Shown here: in pieces, positions 1 to 10,508 of the stretch
Layout: each line of letters opens with the position of its first letter
Position numbering within the stretch: position 1 is the first letter of the stretch
Assembly: GCA_020851975.1 (NCBI GenBank)
Contig: JADZBS010000034.1
Span: 1 to 64,000, forward strand
Origin: Gammaproteobacteria bacterium
GTDB taxonomy: Bacteria; Pseudomonadota; Gammaproteobacteria; Steroidobacterales; GCA-2729495
DNA: 64,000 bases
Direction of reading: 5' to 3'
Translations under genes and position numbers: made by a program
Notes under the pieces: generated by a model
Seen by the model: the letters and a program-made list of their open reading frames with translations, nothing else
Database searches by the model: none
What the model was told of the DNA's origin: nothing

Positions 1-498
1 ATCCGCATCCCGGTGCACATGATCGAGACCATCAACAAGCTGAACCGCATCTCCCGCCAGATGCTGCAGGAGATGGGCCGCGAGCCGACGCCCGAGGAAC
101 TGGCGGTGCGCATGGAGATGCCCGAGGACAAGGTCAGGAAGGTCCTCAAGATCGCCAAGGAACCGATCTCCATGGAGACGCCGATCGGCGACGACGAGGA
201 TTCGCACCTGGGAGATTTCATCGAGGACACCACGATCTCCTCGCCTCTCGACTCGGCGACCTCGGAAGGGCTCAAGGAAGCCACGCACAACGTCCTCGCA
301 GGGCTCACGCCGCGGGAAGCGAAAGTCCTGCGCATGCGCTTCGGCATTGACATGAACACCGACCACACCCTGGAGGAGGTCGGCAAGCAGTTCGACGTCA
401 CGCGTGAACGCATCCGGCAGATCGAAGCCAAGGCGTTGCGCAAGCTGCGCCACCCCTCGCGAAGCGATCAGCTGCGCAGTTTCCTGATCGAAGACTGA
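1..498 (+). CDS. rpoD: RNA polymerase primary sigma factor RpoD (sigma-70), C-terminal part
   Basis: Only the last 165 residues are present; the frame is open from base 1, so the gene starts outside the window. Visible parts are the end of region 3 ([15 protein letters not shown] at the very start), region 3.1-3.2 with the acidic [11 protein letters not shown] segment, and region 4 with the -35-recognising helix-turn-helix ([20 protein letters not shown], then [10 protein letters not shown]). The protein directs core RNA polymerase to housekeeping promoters. It faces the convergent FMN-binding protein gene across about 70 bases with no good T-tailed terminator. Identity is certain from the region 4 sequence; only the N-terminal part is unseen. 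Confidence 0.98.
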   Translation: MRIPVHMIETINKLNRISRQMLQEMGREPTPEELAVRMEMPEDKVRKVLKIAKEPISMETPIGDDEDSHLGDFIEDTTISSPLDSATSEGLKEATHNVLAGLTPREAKVLRMRFGIDMNTDHTLEEVGKQFDVTRERIRQIEAKALRKLRHPSRSDQLRSFLIED

Positions 499-571
499 CG
501 GACTGCCGCCGCAGCGCCCCGGGGAGGAGCGCTCGGGACGACGCTCCGCCGGGATTCCACTCCCCCGCGTA

Positions 572-2056
572 TCAGGCCGTTCCGGGCTCGGGGAAAACCT
601 CACTCAGGAGGGCCGTCTGGCCATTTGCCTGCACGATGCGGCAGTGGTGGCGCCGCAGCAGGCGCGGCTCCGCGGCCCCGCAGGAGTGCGCGATCACGGC
701 GACCTCCTTCTCCATGCCCTGCTGGTAGCGCGCCACGCGCGCGGCCTTGTCGGCCACGACCAGGCCCCGCTGCAGGCGCTTGTCGTGCGTCGTGACACCC
801 GTCGGGCACGTGTTCTTGTTGCACTTCATTGCCTGGATGCAGCCCAGCGCGAACATGAAGCCACGTGCCGAGTTGACGAAATCGGCGCCCACGCACAGCG
901 CCCAGGCGACGCCGACCGGGTTGATCATCTTGCCGCTGGCGATCACCTTGATGCGCTCGCGCAGGCCGTGCTCACGCAGCAGATCGACCACGTGCGGCAG
1001 GCTCTCGCGCACCGGCAGGCCAACGTTGTCGAGCAGCGTCATCGGCGCCGCACCGGTACCGCCATCGCCGGAATCCACGGTGATGAAGTCGGGTGCGGTG
1101 TCGGGACCGCGACGATGGATCTCCTCGAGCACCTCGCCGAGCCAGTCGTAGGAGCCGAAAACGGTCTTGAATCCGGTCGGCCGCCCGCTGATGTCGCGCA
1201 CGCGCGCGATGAAGTCGAGCAACGTGCCGGCATCGTGGATCTCCAGGTGGCGGTTGGGGCTGATCGAATCCTGGCCGCGGGGAATGCCGCGAATGCGTGC
1301 CACCTCCTCGGTGACCTTGGCCGCAGGCAGGATGCCGCCCTTGCCCGGCTTGGCGCCCTGGCTCAGCTTGACCTCGATCATGCGGACCTGGTCATAATTG
1401 GCCAGCTCACGCAGGCGCAGGTCGCTCAGCAATCCGTCGCCCTCACGCACGCCGTACTTCGCGGTGCCCATCTGGAAGACGATGTCCGCACCGCCGGCCA
1501 GGTGATACGGTGCCAGTCCACCCTCCCCCGTATTGAGCCAGCAGCCGGCCTCGTGCGCGCCCTGCGACAGCGCCAGCACCGCAGGTCGGGAGATCGCACC
1601 GTAGCTCATGGCCGAGATGTGGAAGAAACGGTTCGTGGTGTATGGATGCCGGCAGTACGGCCCAACCGTCACGGCCGACGCCGGGCGTGTCTCCTCGTCG
1701 AGGATCGGATAGGGACAGTTGACGAAGATTGCCGTGCCTGCGGGTCGCAGGTCACGCGTCGAGCCGAACGGCACGGTGTTTTCCTCGCCCTTCGCCGCGC
1801 GGTAGACCCAGGCCCTTTCGGCACGGTTGAACGGCATCTCCTCGCGATCCATGGCGAAGAAGTACTGCCGGAAGAACTCACCGATCTGCTCGAAAACGTA
1901 CCGGAACCGGCCGATGACCGGATAGTTGCGCCGGATCGCGTGCTTGGTCTGCGTCTTGTCGATGACGTAGATGACGGCCGCCGCCAGCGCTCCGATGCCG
2001 ATCAGCGACACGAAGGCGTAGGCGAACAGGCCGAGAATCTGGCTTATGAGATGCAT
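572..2056 (-). CDS. FMN-binding glutamate synthase family protein, membrane anchored
   Basis: 494 residues. One hydrophobic helix at about residues 9-31 is followed by a soluble domain resembling the FMN-binding domain of the glutamate synthase large subunit. Cysteines 406, 412 and 417 (CX5CX4C, in GCIQAMKCNKNTCPTGV) match the 3Fe-4S ligands of that family, and glycine-rich FMN/substrate segments (SGDGGTGAAPMTLLDNVG) are intact. The amidotransferase domain and separate small subunit of true glutamate synthase are absent here, so glutamate synthesis should not be assumed; the physiological substrate of these stand-alone proteins is unknown to me. It is the last gene of a possible minus-strand operon (61 bases after the EEP-fold gene). 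Family assignment is confident, function is not. Confidence 0.9.
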   Translation of the reverse strand: MHLISQILGLFAYAFVSLIGIGALAAAVIYVIDKTQTKHAIRRNYPVIGRFRYVFEQIGEFFRQYFFAMDREEMPFNRAERAWVYRAAKGEENTVPFGSTRDLRPAGTAIFVNCPYPILDEETRPASAVTVGPYCRHPYTTNRFFHISAMSYGAISRPAVLALSQGAHEAGCWLNTGEGGLAPYHLAGGADIVFQMGTAKYGVREGDGLLSDLRLRELANYDQVRMIEVKLSQGAKPGKGGILPAAKVTEEVARIRGIPRGQDSISPNRHLEIHDAGTLLDFIARVRDISGRPTGFKTVFGSYDWLGEVLEEIHRRGPDTAPDFITVDSGDGGTGAAPMTLLDNVGLPVRESLPHVVDLLREHGLRERIKVIASGKMINPVGVAWALCVGADFVNSARGFMFALGCIQAMKCNKNTCPTGVTTHDKRLQRGLVVADKAARVARYQQGMEKEVAVIAHSCGAAEPRLLRRHHCRIVQANGQTALLSEVFPEPGTA

Positions 2057-2117
2057 CGGTCATCCCCCGGGACGAATCTGACGGCGTGCGAAGCCTGCCC
2101 CCCGGCAGGTGCCTGCC

Positions 2118-3128
2118 CTATTTACCATGGTCGCCGCCGAAAATCTCCGGTTCGGACCGCTGCAGCCAGACTTCGAGCGGGTAGTGGTCTGACCCGACAT
2201 CGGGCCCACGCGCCACCCGCGTCGGTGCGAGCGATGCGTCCACGATGGCATGGTCGATGGGGATCTGCAGTGGCAGCAGCCAGCGTGGCCAGGTGCCGTG
2301 CCATCCCTGCGCCTGGCGCGCATCGCGCATGCCGGTGCGGGCGAGGAAGTCGCGCAGGTAAGGCGAGAACGGCGTGATGTTGAGATCGCCCACGAGCAGG
2401 CGGGGCTGGCCGGGCTCCATGGCCGCAAACAATGCCGCGAGGTCCTGGAGCTGGCGATTGCGGGCGGCGGCGAACTGCGGCCGGGTCGGCGAGGCCAGGT
2501 GCGCAGCTACGAGCCGGACCGGTCCCTCGGGCCACACGACCGTGGCAACCACATTGAAACTGCCCCGCACGCCGAGATCCGTGCCACGCGGCTCGACGAG
2601 CGGATAGCGCGAATAAAGCCCGAGCCCCCAGGGGCTGTGCCGGCTGGCAGCGATCCGGTGGGGATAGCGCTCCAGCACCGGTTGCAGGGCGTGGTGCCAG
2701 GCGGGTGTGAGTTCGGCGAGAACCAGCACGTCGGGGTGCACATCGTCGAGATATCGGCGCACGCGTTCGTAGTCGGTGCTGATGTAGTGAAGATTCAGTA
2801 CCACCACGGCGGGTGGTTCCGTCGGCGAGTCGACGCCTGCCGCGAACCAGGGCGCGAGGTAAGGCCAGGAAACCCACAGGTTCGGAACGGCGAGCGCCAG
2901 GGCGGTCACGGCCACCTTCCACCGGCCGCGGGCGCAGGCGACCGCGCCGGCAGCCACGAGCAGCACGGCATACTGCGGACGGAAATGCGTCGCGAGTTCC
3001 ATGACCCAGCCAAGCCGGGCACCGGCAGCGAGCACGGTGGCAGCACCCAGTCCCAGCAGCGCCAGCGTGAGCAGCCCATCGGCCACCCGCAGGAGCCGGG
3101 CCATCGTCACGGCCGACATCCCTGGCAT
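2118..3128 (-). CDS. Endonuclease/exonuclease/phosphatase (EEP) fold membrane protein
   Basis: 336 residues. The N-terminal ~95 residues hold about three hydrophobic segments; the rest is an EEP-fold domain with the expected metal and catalytic motifs in order: VVLNLHY (Asn), VLVLAEL (Glu), AAHLASPTRPQ (His), LLVGDLNITPFS (Asp-Asn), IDHAIVD and a final SDHYPLEVWL (Asp-His). The family hydrolyses phosphodiesters, from nucleic acids to inositol phosphates and phospholipids. The membrane anchor makes a lipid or envelope substrate more likely than DNA, but that is inference. It lies 42 bases downstream of the kinase-fold gene on the same strand. Start is the first in-frame methionine; a second Met six codons later is also possible. 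Confidence 0.85.
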   Translation of the reverse strand: MPGMSAVTMARLLRVADGLLTLALLGLGAATVLAAGARLGWVMELATHFRPQYAVLLVAAGAVACARGRWKVAVTALALAVPNLWVSWPYLAPWFAAGVDSPTEPPAVVVLNLHYISTDYERVRRYLDDVHPDVLVLAELTPAWHHALQPVLERYPHRIAASRHSPWGLGLYSRYPLVEPRGTDLGVRGSFNVVATVVWPEGPVRLVAAHLASPTRPQFAAARNRQLQDLAALFAAMEPGQPRLLVGDLNITPFSPYLRDFLARTGMRDARQAQGWHGTWPRWLLPLQIPIDHAIVDASLAPTRVARGPDVGSDHYPLEVWLQRSEPEIFGGDHGK

Positions 3129-3170
3129 CGCCCGGTCAGGGCGAACGTGCTGGCGACCACAGGCAACGAC

Positions 3171-3851
3171 TCAACCACGACGACGGTGACGGCGCAGGGT
3201 CAGGAAGCGCCAGGCGCGGCGCAGGACGCGTGCGACTTTCTCCGGCATCGTAGGCCGGTAGAGGCGCGCGTCGGCCGGTTCGACGTCACGCGACTGGCGC
3301 TGGTACTTGAGCTTGAACCAGGCATTGAGATCGGTCCGGCACACCTGCCTGAACAGCCAGCGCCGCACGGCGCCGGCCCCGGCATCGACCGTGATCGCCG
3401 TGCCGAAGTCGATGACGACCGGGTGACCGTCCGCCGTGACGAGGATGTTGTCCTTGCGCTTGAGATCGCCGTGGGCCACGCCCGCCGCATGAATGGCACG
3501 GATCAGTCCGAGCAGGTCGGCGAACAATCGTTCGCGGTCCTCACCGACGGGCTTCAGCTCGCGCAGCGAGCGTCCCTCGACGAACTCGAGTACCAGGTCA
3601 TCGCCGACGAGGCCCTCGCAGCGAGGCACGCCGCGGATGCCCTGTAACCGCTGGTAGACGGCATGTTCACGACGCAACATGGCACGACGCGCGACGCGTG
3701 CGATCCCACGACCGATGGGCGTCTTGACGATGCACGCCCCGTCGGGGCCCTGGCGCAGGTACACGGCACCCTGGTAGCCACGCCCGAGCAGCCGGTCGGC
3801 GCTTCCCGGCGTGACCGGTGGCGACGGGCCCGTCAGGCCGTTCATCGGCAT
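3171..3851 (-). CDS. Small protein-kinase-fold protein (RIO / LPS-kinase-like)
   Basis: 226 residues. A minimal kinase fold is visible: glycine-rich loop GRGYQGAVY (residues 23-31), ATP-binding Lys43 in CIVKTP, catalytic loop AHGDLKRKDN (Asp129, Asn135) and the DFG motif (Asp148). Catalytic residues are intact, so an active phosphotransferase is expected. No transmembrane helix or sensor domain is present. Size and the HGDLK..N pattern resemble RIO-type and lipopolysaccharide-core kinases rather than Hanks-type kinases; the substrate cannot be told. The gene begins 7 bases after the methyltransferase stop, so the two are probably co-transcribed and the substrate may be a membrane component. 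Confidence 0.82.
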   Translation of the reverse strand: MPMNGLTGPSPPVTPGSADRLLGRGYQGAVYLRQGPDGACIVKTPIGRGIARVARRAMLRREHAVYQRLQGIRGVPRCEGLVGDDLVLEFVEGRSLRELKPVGEDRERLFADLLGLIRAIHAAGVAHGDLKRKDNILVTADGHPVVIDFGTAITVDAGAGAVRRWLFRQVCRTDLNAWFKLKYQRQSRDVEPADARLYRPTMPEKVARVLRRAWRFLTLRRHRRRG

Positions 3852-3858
3852 CGCGCCT

Positions 3859-4440
3859 TCAGAAGCTGCGGTAGATCCAGAGGAAGCAGGCCGCGGTGTA
3901 GGCGATGACCAACGGCTCGAGGTTGCGGCTGAGGCTGGTGCGAAGCGACCAGGTGCCCCCTCGCAGCGGCACGAACCGGCGTGGAATCACCGCTGGAGTG
4001 ACCCGCTGCCACTGTGCACAGGGTTCGCCGAAGATCCGCCGCAGCTTGCGGTCCTCGTACTCGATGGCGGTCGGATAATAGAACCACCAGAAGGCCAGCG
4101 AGACCAGCAGCGCCCAGACCAGCCCGCTCGCCAGCGTGAAACCCGCGAGGATCAGCAGATTGCCGGTATACAACGGATGGCGCACCAGCGAATACGGCCC
4201 CGACGTGGCCAGCTCCTGGTTCTTGGTGATGAACCCGGAAGCGTACAGCCGCACGACCGAGCCGAGCAGCACGAGGCAGGCGCCGATGAGGAACCCCGCG
4301 CCGACCGGGCGCGCGAAGGCGGCATAGACCGGCATGAGCAGCAGGCCGAGCCCCTGGCGCGCTGCCTCCTGGTAGCGCAGCTCGCGGAGGAGGTGCGCGA
4401 GGCCGGTCAGCGGTGGCAGGTCTCTGGTTCGGGTTCCCAT
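3859..4440 (-). CDS. Isoprenylcysteine carboxyl methyltransferase (ICMT)-family membrane protein
   Basis: 193 residues from the chosen start; a GGAG lies at proper distance upstream of this ATG, while the open frame continues to 4509 without such a signal. Several hydrophobic segments are followed by the family C-terminal signature: SLVRHPLYTGNLLI, then AIEYEDRKLRRIFGEPCAQW, with the conserved RHP and E..LR..FG. Bacterial members are SAM-dependent integral-membrane methyltransferases; eukaryotic relatives methylate prenylcysteine or phospholipid head groups. The bacterial substrate is unknown. It is the first gene of the group methyltransferase / kinase fold / EEP fold / FMN protein. Confidence 0.82.
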   Translation of the reverse strand: MGTRTRDLPPLTGLAHLLRELRYQEAARQGLGLLLMPVYAAFARPVGAGFLIGACLVLLGSVVRLYASGFITKNQELATSGPYSLVRHPLYTGNLLILAGFTLASGLVWALLVSLAFWWFYYPTAIEYEDRKLRRIFGEPCAQWQRVTPAVIPRRFVPLRGGTWSLRTSLSRNLEPLVIAYTAACFLWIYRSF

Positions 4441-4587
4441 GGCACTCCGTCGCGGTCTCGCAGGCTGCGGCGGCGACAGTAACAGAATCCCGCCGCAGCG
4501 GTCACGCACGCCCCTGCCGGATCACGGCGACTGCTAGAATCGCAGCGTGATCCGCCGGCACACAGTACGGCATCGGCGGTTCGGCAC

Positions 4588-4661
4588 GGGCCTGTAGCTC
4601 AGCTGGTCAGAGCGGCGGACTCATAATCCGTTGGTCGCAGGTTCAAGTCCTGCCGGGCCCA
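4588..4661 (+). tRNA. tRNA-Ile2, anticodon CAT (lysidine-modified type)
   Basis: A full cloverleaf can be folded: acceptor GGGCCTG/CGGGCCC, D-stem GCTC/GAGC, anticodon stem GCGGA/TCCGT around loop CTCATAA, T-stem GCAGG/CCTGC with TTCAAGT. CAT could mean Met or Ile2. C4-G69 and C5-G68 in the acceptor stem are the base pairs known to be read by the tRNA-Ile lysidine synthetase TilS in E. coli, and elongator tRNA-Met lacks them. E. coli also carries a tRNA-Ile2 (ileX) shortly after rpoD. So Ile2, reading AUA, is preferred. The gene ends at discriminator A; CCA is not encoded. Confidence 0.85.
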
Positions 4662-4686
4662 TTCCTCATCGCGCGACAGACGAAAA

Positions 4687-4711
4687 CCCGCCCTGCGTCG
4701 CAGACGGCGGG
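4687..4711 (+). terminator. GC-rich hairpin after tRNA-Ile2
   Basis: CCCGCCCTGC pairs with GCAG-(AC)-GGCGGG around a three-base loop, 25 bases after the tRNA. There is no T tract on the plus strand (AAAA precedes it, which would serve the minus strand). It may help end the tRNA transcript, but termination is uncertain. Confidence 0.3.
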
Positions 4712-4747
4712 TACCACGCATCGTAGGCTGCCGGAATCGTCGGCCGG

Positions 4748-6721
4748 GTGCCGGGCCGCCTTTCGCTGCTACCCATGGACCACTGGTTCACGCTCTCCGC
4801 GGGAATGATGACGCGCACGGGTCCGGGCGGCCTCACCCTGGTGGGCGTCGCGCTATTCCTGGGGCTCGCTGCGATGGCGGTGCTGATGCTGAACGCCCAG
4901 CACCTGCCGCCATGGCTGCGGCCACCGGTGCCGCCCGGCCTGCGTGCGCGCATCACCGTCGCCATGGTGCTGATGGCGACCGTTCCGGCGATCTCCCTCG
5001 CGCTGGTGCTCACCGACCGCGCCAGCCGGCAGCGTGCCGAACGCGTCGCCGCCTCGCTGCAAGCCGAGGCTGCAGGCCTCGCCGGACATCTCGCTGCCGT
5101 TGTCGATGCCACCGCTGCAGAGATCGCGACACTCGCCTCGCATGTCGGCCGCGAGCCGGCCATCACGCCGGCGGTGCTCGAGCGGCAATTGCGCCTGCAC
5201 CACCAGTGGTCGTCGTCGATAGTGGGCCTCGTGGCAGTGAGCGCCGGCAACGAAGCCGTGGCGGCAACGGCGATCGTGGGTGGCAGCGTGGCACCGATCT
5301 CTCTGGCCGGGATGCCGGTCCACCTGCCGGCCGGCATCGCGTACCGCTTCGGCGGTGACGAGGTGACGGTGTCCGGCGCCCGGCGCGACCCGGTGCTCGG
5401 TGAGCGGACCACGCTCCTGGTGACGGCAGTGATCAGCGGTGGCGGTGGCGCCCGCTGGGGAACCGTGACCGGCGCGGTCGACCTCGCCGCGACGGATGCC
5501 GCACGCGCCTGGCTGCAGGATGGCCAGCCGCGCGAACTCGTCGTCAGCGACGCGAACGGCCACGTGCTGTTTGCCAGCCGCGGCAGCGGCCTGCGGCCTC
5601 TGGATTCACTGCCGCCCGGATGGGTCACAGGCCCGCAGGAGACCGGGAAGCCTGCACCCGGGGGCGCGGTCACTCCCGCCAAGGCCGCAGCCCCGGATCA
5701 CATCCGGGCCAGCGCGACATTCGGGCCGGGGCTGCAGGTGCTGCTGCTCGCACCGCCGTCCGCGCTCGGAATGGCACGGGCGCAGGAACTGGCGGTGGCG
5801 CTCGGCTGGCTGATCGGTGCCCTGGTAGTAGCCGGTGGCCTCGCCGTGGCGTTGTCCGGAAGCATCGCCGGACCGCTCGACGCGCTCGACGCAGCCGTAC
5901 GCGGCTTCGACCCGGACCTGCGGCACGGCGTGCCCGTGCCACCACCCGGTGCACCGCGCGAGGTGGCAGTCGTCTTCGCCCATCTGGCCGGCGCTGCGCA
6001 AAGCCAGCGCAGAGCCTACGATGACCTGCAGCGATCGCTGGCCGAAGGCGAGCGGCTGCGACGGGAACTGGTCAGCGTGCTCGAAGGTCGCGAGGCCGAG
6101 ATCAGGGAACGCACGCAACAACTCAAACTGGCCAACGAACAGCTAGACCGCCTCAGCCGTACCGACGCACTCACCGGTGTGGCCAACCGTCGCGGGCTCG
6201 CCGAATTCCTGGACCGCGCCTGGCGGGCCAGCCAGCGCGAGCAGGTTCCCGTTTCGCTGCTGCTGGTCGACATCGACCACTTCAAGGCCTACAACGACCG
6301 CCACGGCCACCCGCAGGGAGATCGCTGCCTGCAGGCGGTGGCCAACGCCATCCGCCACGTCGCCGGCCGCGCCACCGACATGGTCGCGCGCTACGGCGGC
6401 GAGGAATTCGCGGTGGTCCTCGGCAACACGCCGCTCGAGGGAGCGCTGCTGGTTGCCGAACAGGTCCGCTCGGCGATCGAGGGACTCGGCATCGCCCATG
6501 GCACGCCTCCCGGAGCAGCTGTCGTGACCGTGAGTGTGGGCGTCACCTCGGTATTGCCGGTGCGCGGTTCGCAGCCGGACGCCTGCCTCGAAGCAGCAGA
6601 CCGGGCGCTGTACGCGGCCAAGGCGCAGGGCCGCAACCGCGTCGGCTACAGCATGATGTCACGCACGGCCATGTATCAGCCCGCTTCCGCTCCGGGCAAT
6701 CCCGACCGCCGCCTGTCCTGA
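4748..6721 (+). CDS. Membrane-bound diguanylate cyclase (GGDEF) with periplasmic sensor
   Basis: 657 residues from a GTG; an ATG at 4775 is an alternative. Two N-terminal hydrophobic segments (about 28-49 and 66-88), an extracytoplasmic region of unrecognised type, another membrane helix near 350-375, a HAMP-like linker, a short coiled coil (EREL..LEGREAEIRERTQQLKLANEQLDRLS) and a GGDEF domain. The active-site motif is GGEEF (residues 550-554) and an inhibitory-site RxxD (Arg541-Asp544) sits five residues before it, so it should be an active, product-inhibited cyclase making c-di-GMP from two GTP. Transcribed alone between the tRNA and lon. The ligand sensed by the periplasmic part is unknown. 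Confidence 0.93.
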   Translation: MPGRLSLLPMDHWFTLSAGMMTRTGPGGLTLVGVALFLGLAAMAVLMLNAQHLPPWLRPPVPPGLRARITVAMVLMATVPAISLALVLTDRASRQRAERVAASLQAEAAGLAGHLAAVVDATAAEIATLASHVGREPAITPAVLERQLRLHHQWSSSIVGLVAVSAGNEAVAATAIVGGSVAPISLAGMPVHLPAGIAYRFGGDEVTVSGARRDPVLGERTTLLVTAVISGGGGARWGTVTGAVDLAATDAARAWLQDGQPRELVVSDANGHVLFASRGSGLRPLDSLPPGWVTGPQETGKPAPGGAVTPAKAAAPDHIRASATFGPGLQVLLLAPPSALGMARAQELAVALGWLIGALVVAGGLAVALSGSIAGPLDALDAAVRGFDPDLRHGVPVPPPGAPREVAVVFAHLAGAAQSQRRAYDDLQRSLAEGERLRRELVSVLEGREAEIRERTQQLKLANEQLDRLSRTDALTGVANRRGLAEFLDRAWRASQREQVPVSLLLVDIDHFKAYNDRHGHPQGDRCLQAVANAIRHVAGRATDMVARYGGEEFAVVLGNTPLEGALLVAEQVRSAIEGLGIAHGTPPGAAVVTVSVGVTSVLPVRGSQPDACLEAADRALYAAKAQGRNRVGYSMMSRTAMYQPASAPGNPDRRLS

Positions 6722-6803
6722 CGGCTACAGCCAGACCCGCCTCGTGCGCTGCGCTGCGCCGGCCGCGGGGTGCACCAGCCCTCGCCAACGGCGGGGCGAC
6801 TGA

Positions 6804-6828
6804 TTGAAATCCCCGCAGCTGCCCCCAT
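6804..6828 (+). promoter_or_regulatory. Sigma-32 (RpoH) heat-shock promoter of lon
   Basis: TTGAAA at 6804-6809, a 13-base spacer, then CCCCAT at 6823-6828. This matches the E. coli RpoH consensus (CTTGAAA, about 13-15 bases, CCCCAT-T). It points at lon, a classical heat-shock gene, leaving a leader of about 65 bases. Seen directly in the sequence; activity is inferred. Confidence 0.75.
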
Positions 6829-6900
6829 CACTGTCCCGTCGGTCGTTGCGAGTGAACCCGTCGCGCAGCGACAACAGGCAACATCAGGGACCAGGCCACC

Positions 6901-9267
<2,367 letters not shown>

Positions 9268-9322
9268 CGGCATCGCCGGGCGACGATGCATCGGGCCCAC
9301 CACCCGGTGGGTCCGGTCGCGA

Positions 9323-9799
9323 TCAGGCGCTGGCTGCGGGTGCCGCGGCGCGCGTGGTGCGATAGCCCCAGCGGCCGGCGCGCCGCTCGTTGAGCTGGCC
9401 GACGATCTGCTCGGCAGCCGTCTTGACCCCGGCCGCCGTGCCCTGCAGGTAGCCGTTGATGGCATTCACGCCCTGCCGGATCGTGTAGCGGTACCAGTTG
9501 CGGCCTGCGGCCCCCGCAGGGGGCTCGGTCCGCTCGATCGAGACGAGCCGGAAAGCCTCCGGGTTGGCCGTTGCCGGCGCCTTGATCTCGATGCGCTCGA
9601 CCGGGCGTTCCGGCCGGGCCGGACGCTCGACCTTCAGGGGTCGCACCTTGGCGACCTTGCTGGCACCGGTCCCCGTGGCCTTGGCTGGCGCGACCGTCCT
9701 GGCGGTCTTCGTCGGACGGGCGGCCTTCGCTTTCGTGCCGGCCTGCCGGCGGGGGGCGGTCTTGGTGCTGGCTTTGTTCTTGACGCGTGCGTTCGCCAT
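9323..9799 (-). CDS. Conserved hypothetical basic protein with Lys/Ala/Pro-rich N-terminus
   Basis: 158 residues, two parts. Residues 1 to about 80 are a low-complexity basic arm rich in Lys, Ala, Thr and Pro (KTAPRRQAGTKAKAARPTK and similar), of the kind seen in histone-H1-like and other nucleic-acid-binding tails. Residues ~80-150 form a compact non-repetitive segment (NPEAFRLVSIERTEPP ... WYRYTIRQGVNAINGYLQGT ... GVKTAAEQIVGQLNERR) that looks like a folded domain. I do not recognise the family. No signal peptide or membrane segment. Convergent with lon. A DNA- or RNA-associated role is suggested only by charge. Confidence 0.7.
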   Translation of the reverse strand: MANARVKNKASTKTAPRRQAGTKAKAARPTKTARTVAPAKATGTGASKVAKVRPLKVERPARPERPVERIEIKAPATANPEAFRLVSIERTEPPAGAAGRNWYRYTIRQGVNAINGYLQGTAAGVKTAAEQIVGQLNERRAGRWGYRTTRAAAPAASA

Positions 9800-10077
9800 G
9801 GGTCACACCTGTGGAGGTCATCAGTGAAGGCGCCGGCATAGTCGCTGCGGTTTTATCGGAGGACCCACCGGCCACGCCCTGAACCACCGCCGGTGAAGAT
9901 CCGGTCTTCTCTGCGCTCGGGTCGGTCAGCAACGAGGCGGGAACGCGAAACTGCGCCGGGCGCGTAGGGTATCACCCGGTATCCGGGAGGCGCAAACAAA
10001 CGGGCTGTAACCCATTGTTTAGACGGTGGCTCACGGCCACTGGCCCGGAGCTTGCACCCGACCGGCGCGCGACTGAC

Positions 10078-10452
10078 TCAGTCCGGCTGACGTGGCTTGC
10101 TGCGAAACAGCGCATCCGCTGGCGACGGCGCTGTGTCGTCAGCCGGGGCGGGCCCGGTGCCGAACAGGGCCGACAACCGGTCCCGCGCCTGCTGTTCGGC
10201 AGCGGCCGCTTCGGCATCGAAAGCCCCTGGCCGCGGGCTGAAATAGTCGCAGAAATTCGCCTGCTCCTTGTTTCTCACTTCTTCGGCGTCGTCCTGCCGG
10301 CACTGGCGCGCCACGCGCGGAGCCCAGGACCGGCACATGCGGCAGACGTGCAACTCGGCGCGGCAGCCGGGGCATTCCTCGCGGCGGCGCAACGGCAGCG
10401 TGATCCCCGCGAGGGGAACTCCGCAACGCCAGCAGACGAGGTGCCCGGCCAT
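10078..10452 (-). CDS. Small zinc-ribbon-like protein of unknown function
   Basis: 124 residues. The N-terminal half carries paired cysteines typical of a treble-clef or double zinc ribbon: CWRC at 7-10, CPGC at about 28-31, then C..C in HVCRMCRSW and a later Cys in ARQC. The middle has a recurrent phrase (NFCDYFSPR), the C-terminal third is Ala/Pro-rich and probably disordered. Cytosolic, no membrane segment. It is divergent from typA, whose -10-like TATAAT (10476-10481) lies just beyond its start. Function not recognised; zinc binding is inferred from cysteine spacing. Confidence 0.72.
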   Translation of the reverse strand: MAGHLVCWRCGVPLAGITLPLRRREECPGCRAELHVCRMCRSWAPRVARQCRQDDAEEVRNKEQANFCDYFSPRPGAFDAEAAAAEQQARDRLSALFGTGPAPADDTAPSPADALFRSKPRQPD

Positions 10453-10508
10453 AGGCCCGGCAGTATACCGGCCCGTATAATGCGCGGTTTTCCCGCCCGG
10501 CCCTCCCC

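Noticed and set aside
13..498. Complete 161-residue sigma-like gene starting at base 13
   Set aside because: The frame is open from base 1 and the sequence before it (RIPVH) is part of RpoD region 3; it is a truncated rpoD.
4588..4661. Elongator tRNA-Met for the CAT tRNA
   Set aside because: The acceptor stem has C4-G69 and C5-G68, read by the lysidine synthetase, and the gene follows rpoD as ileX does in E. coli; tRNA-Ile2 fits better.
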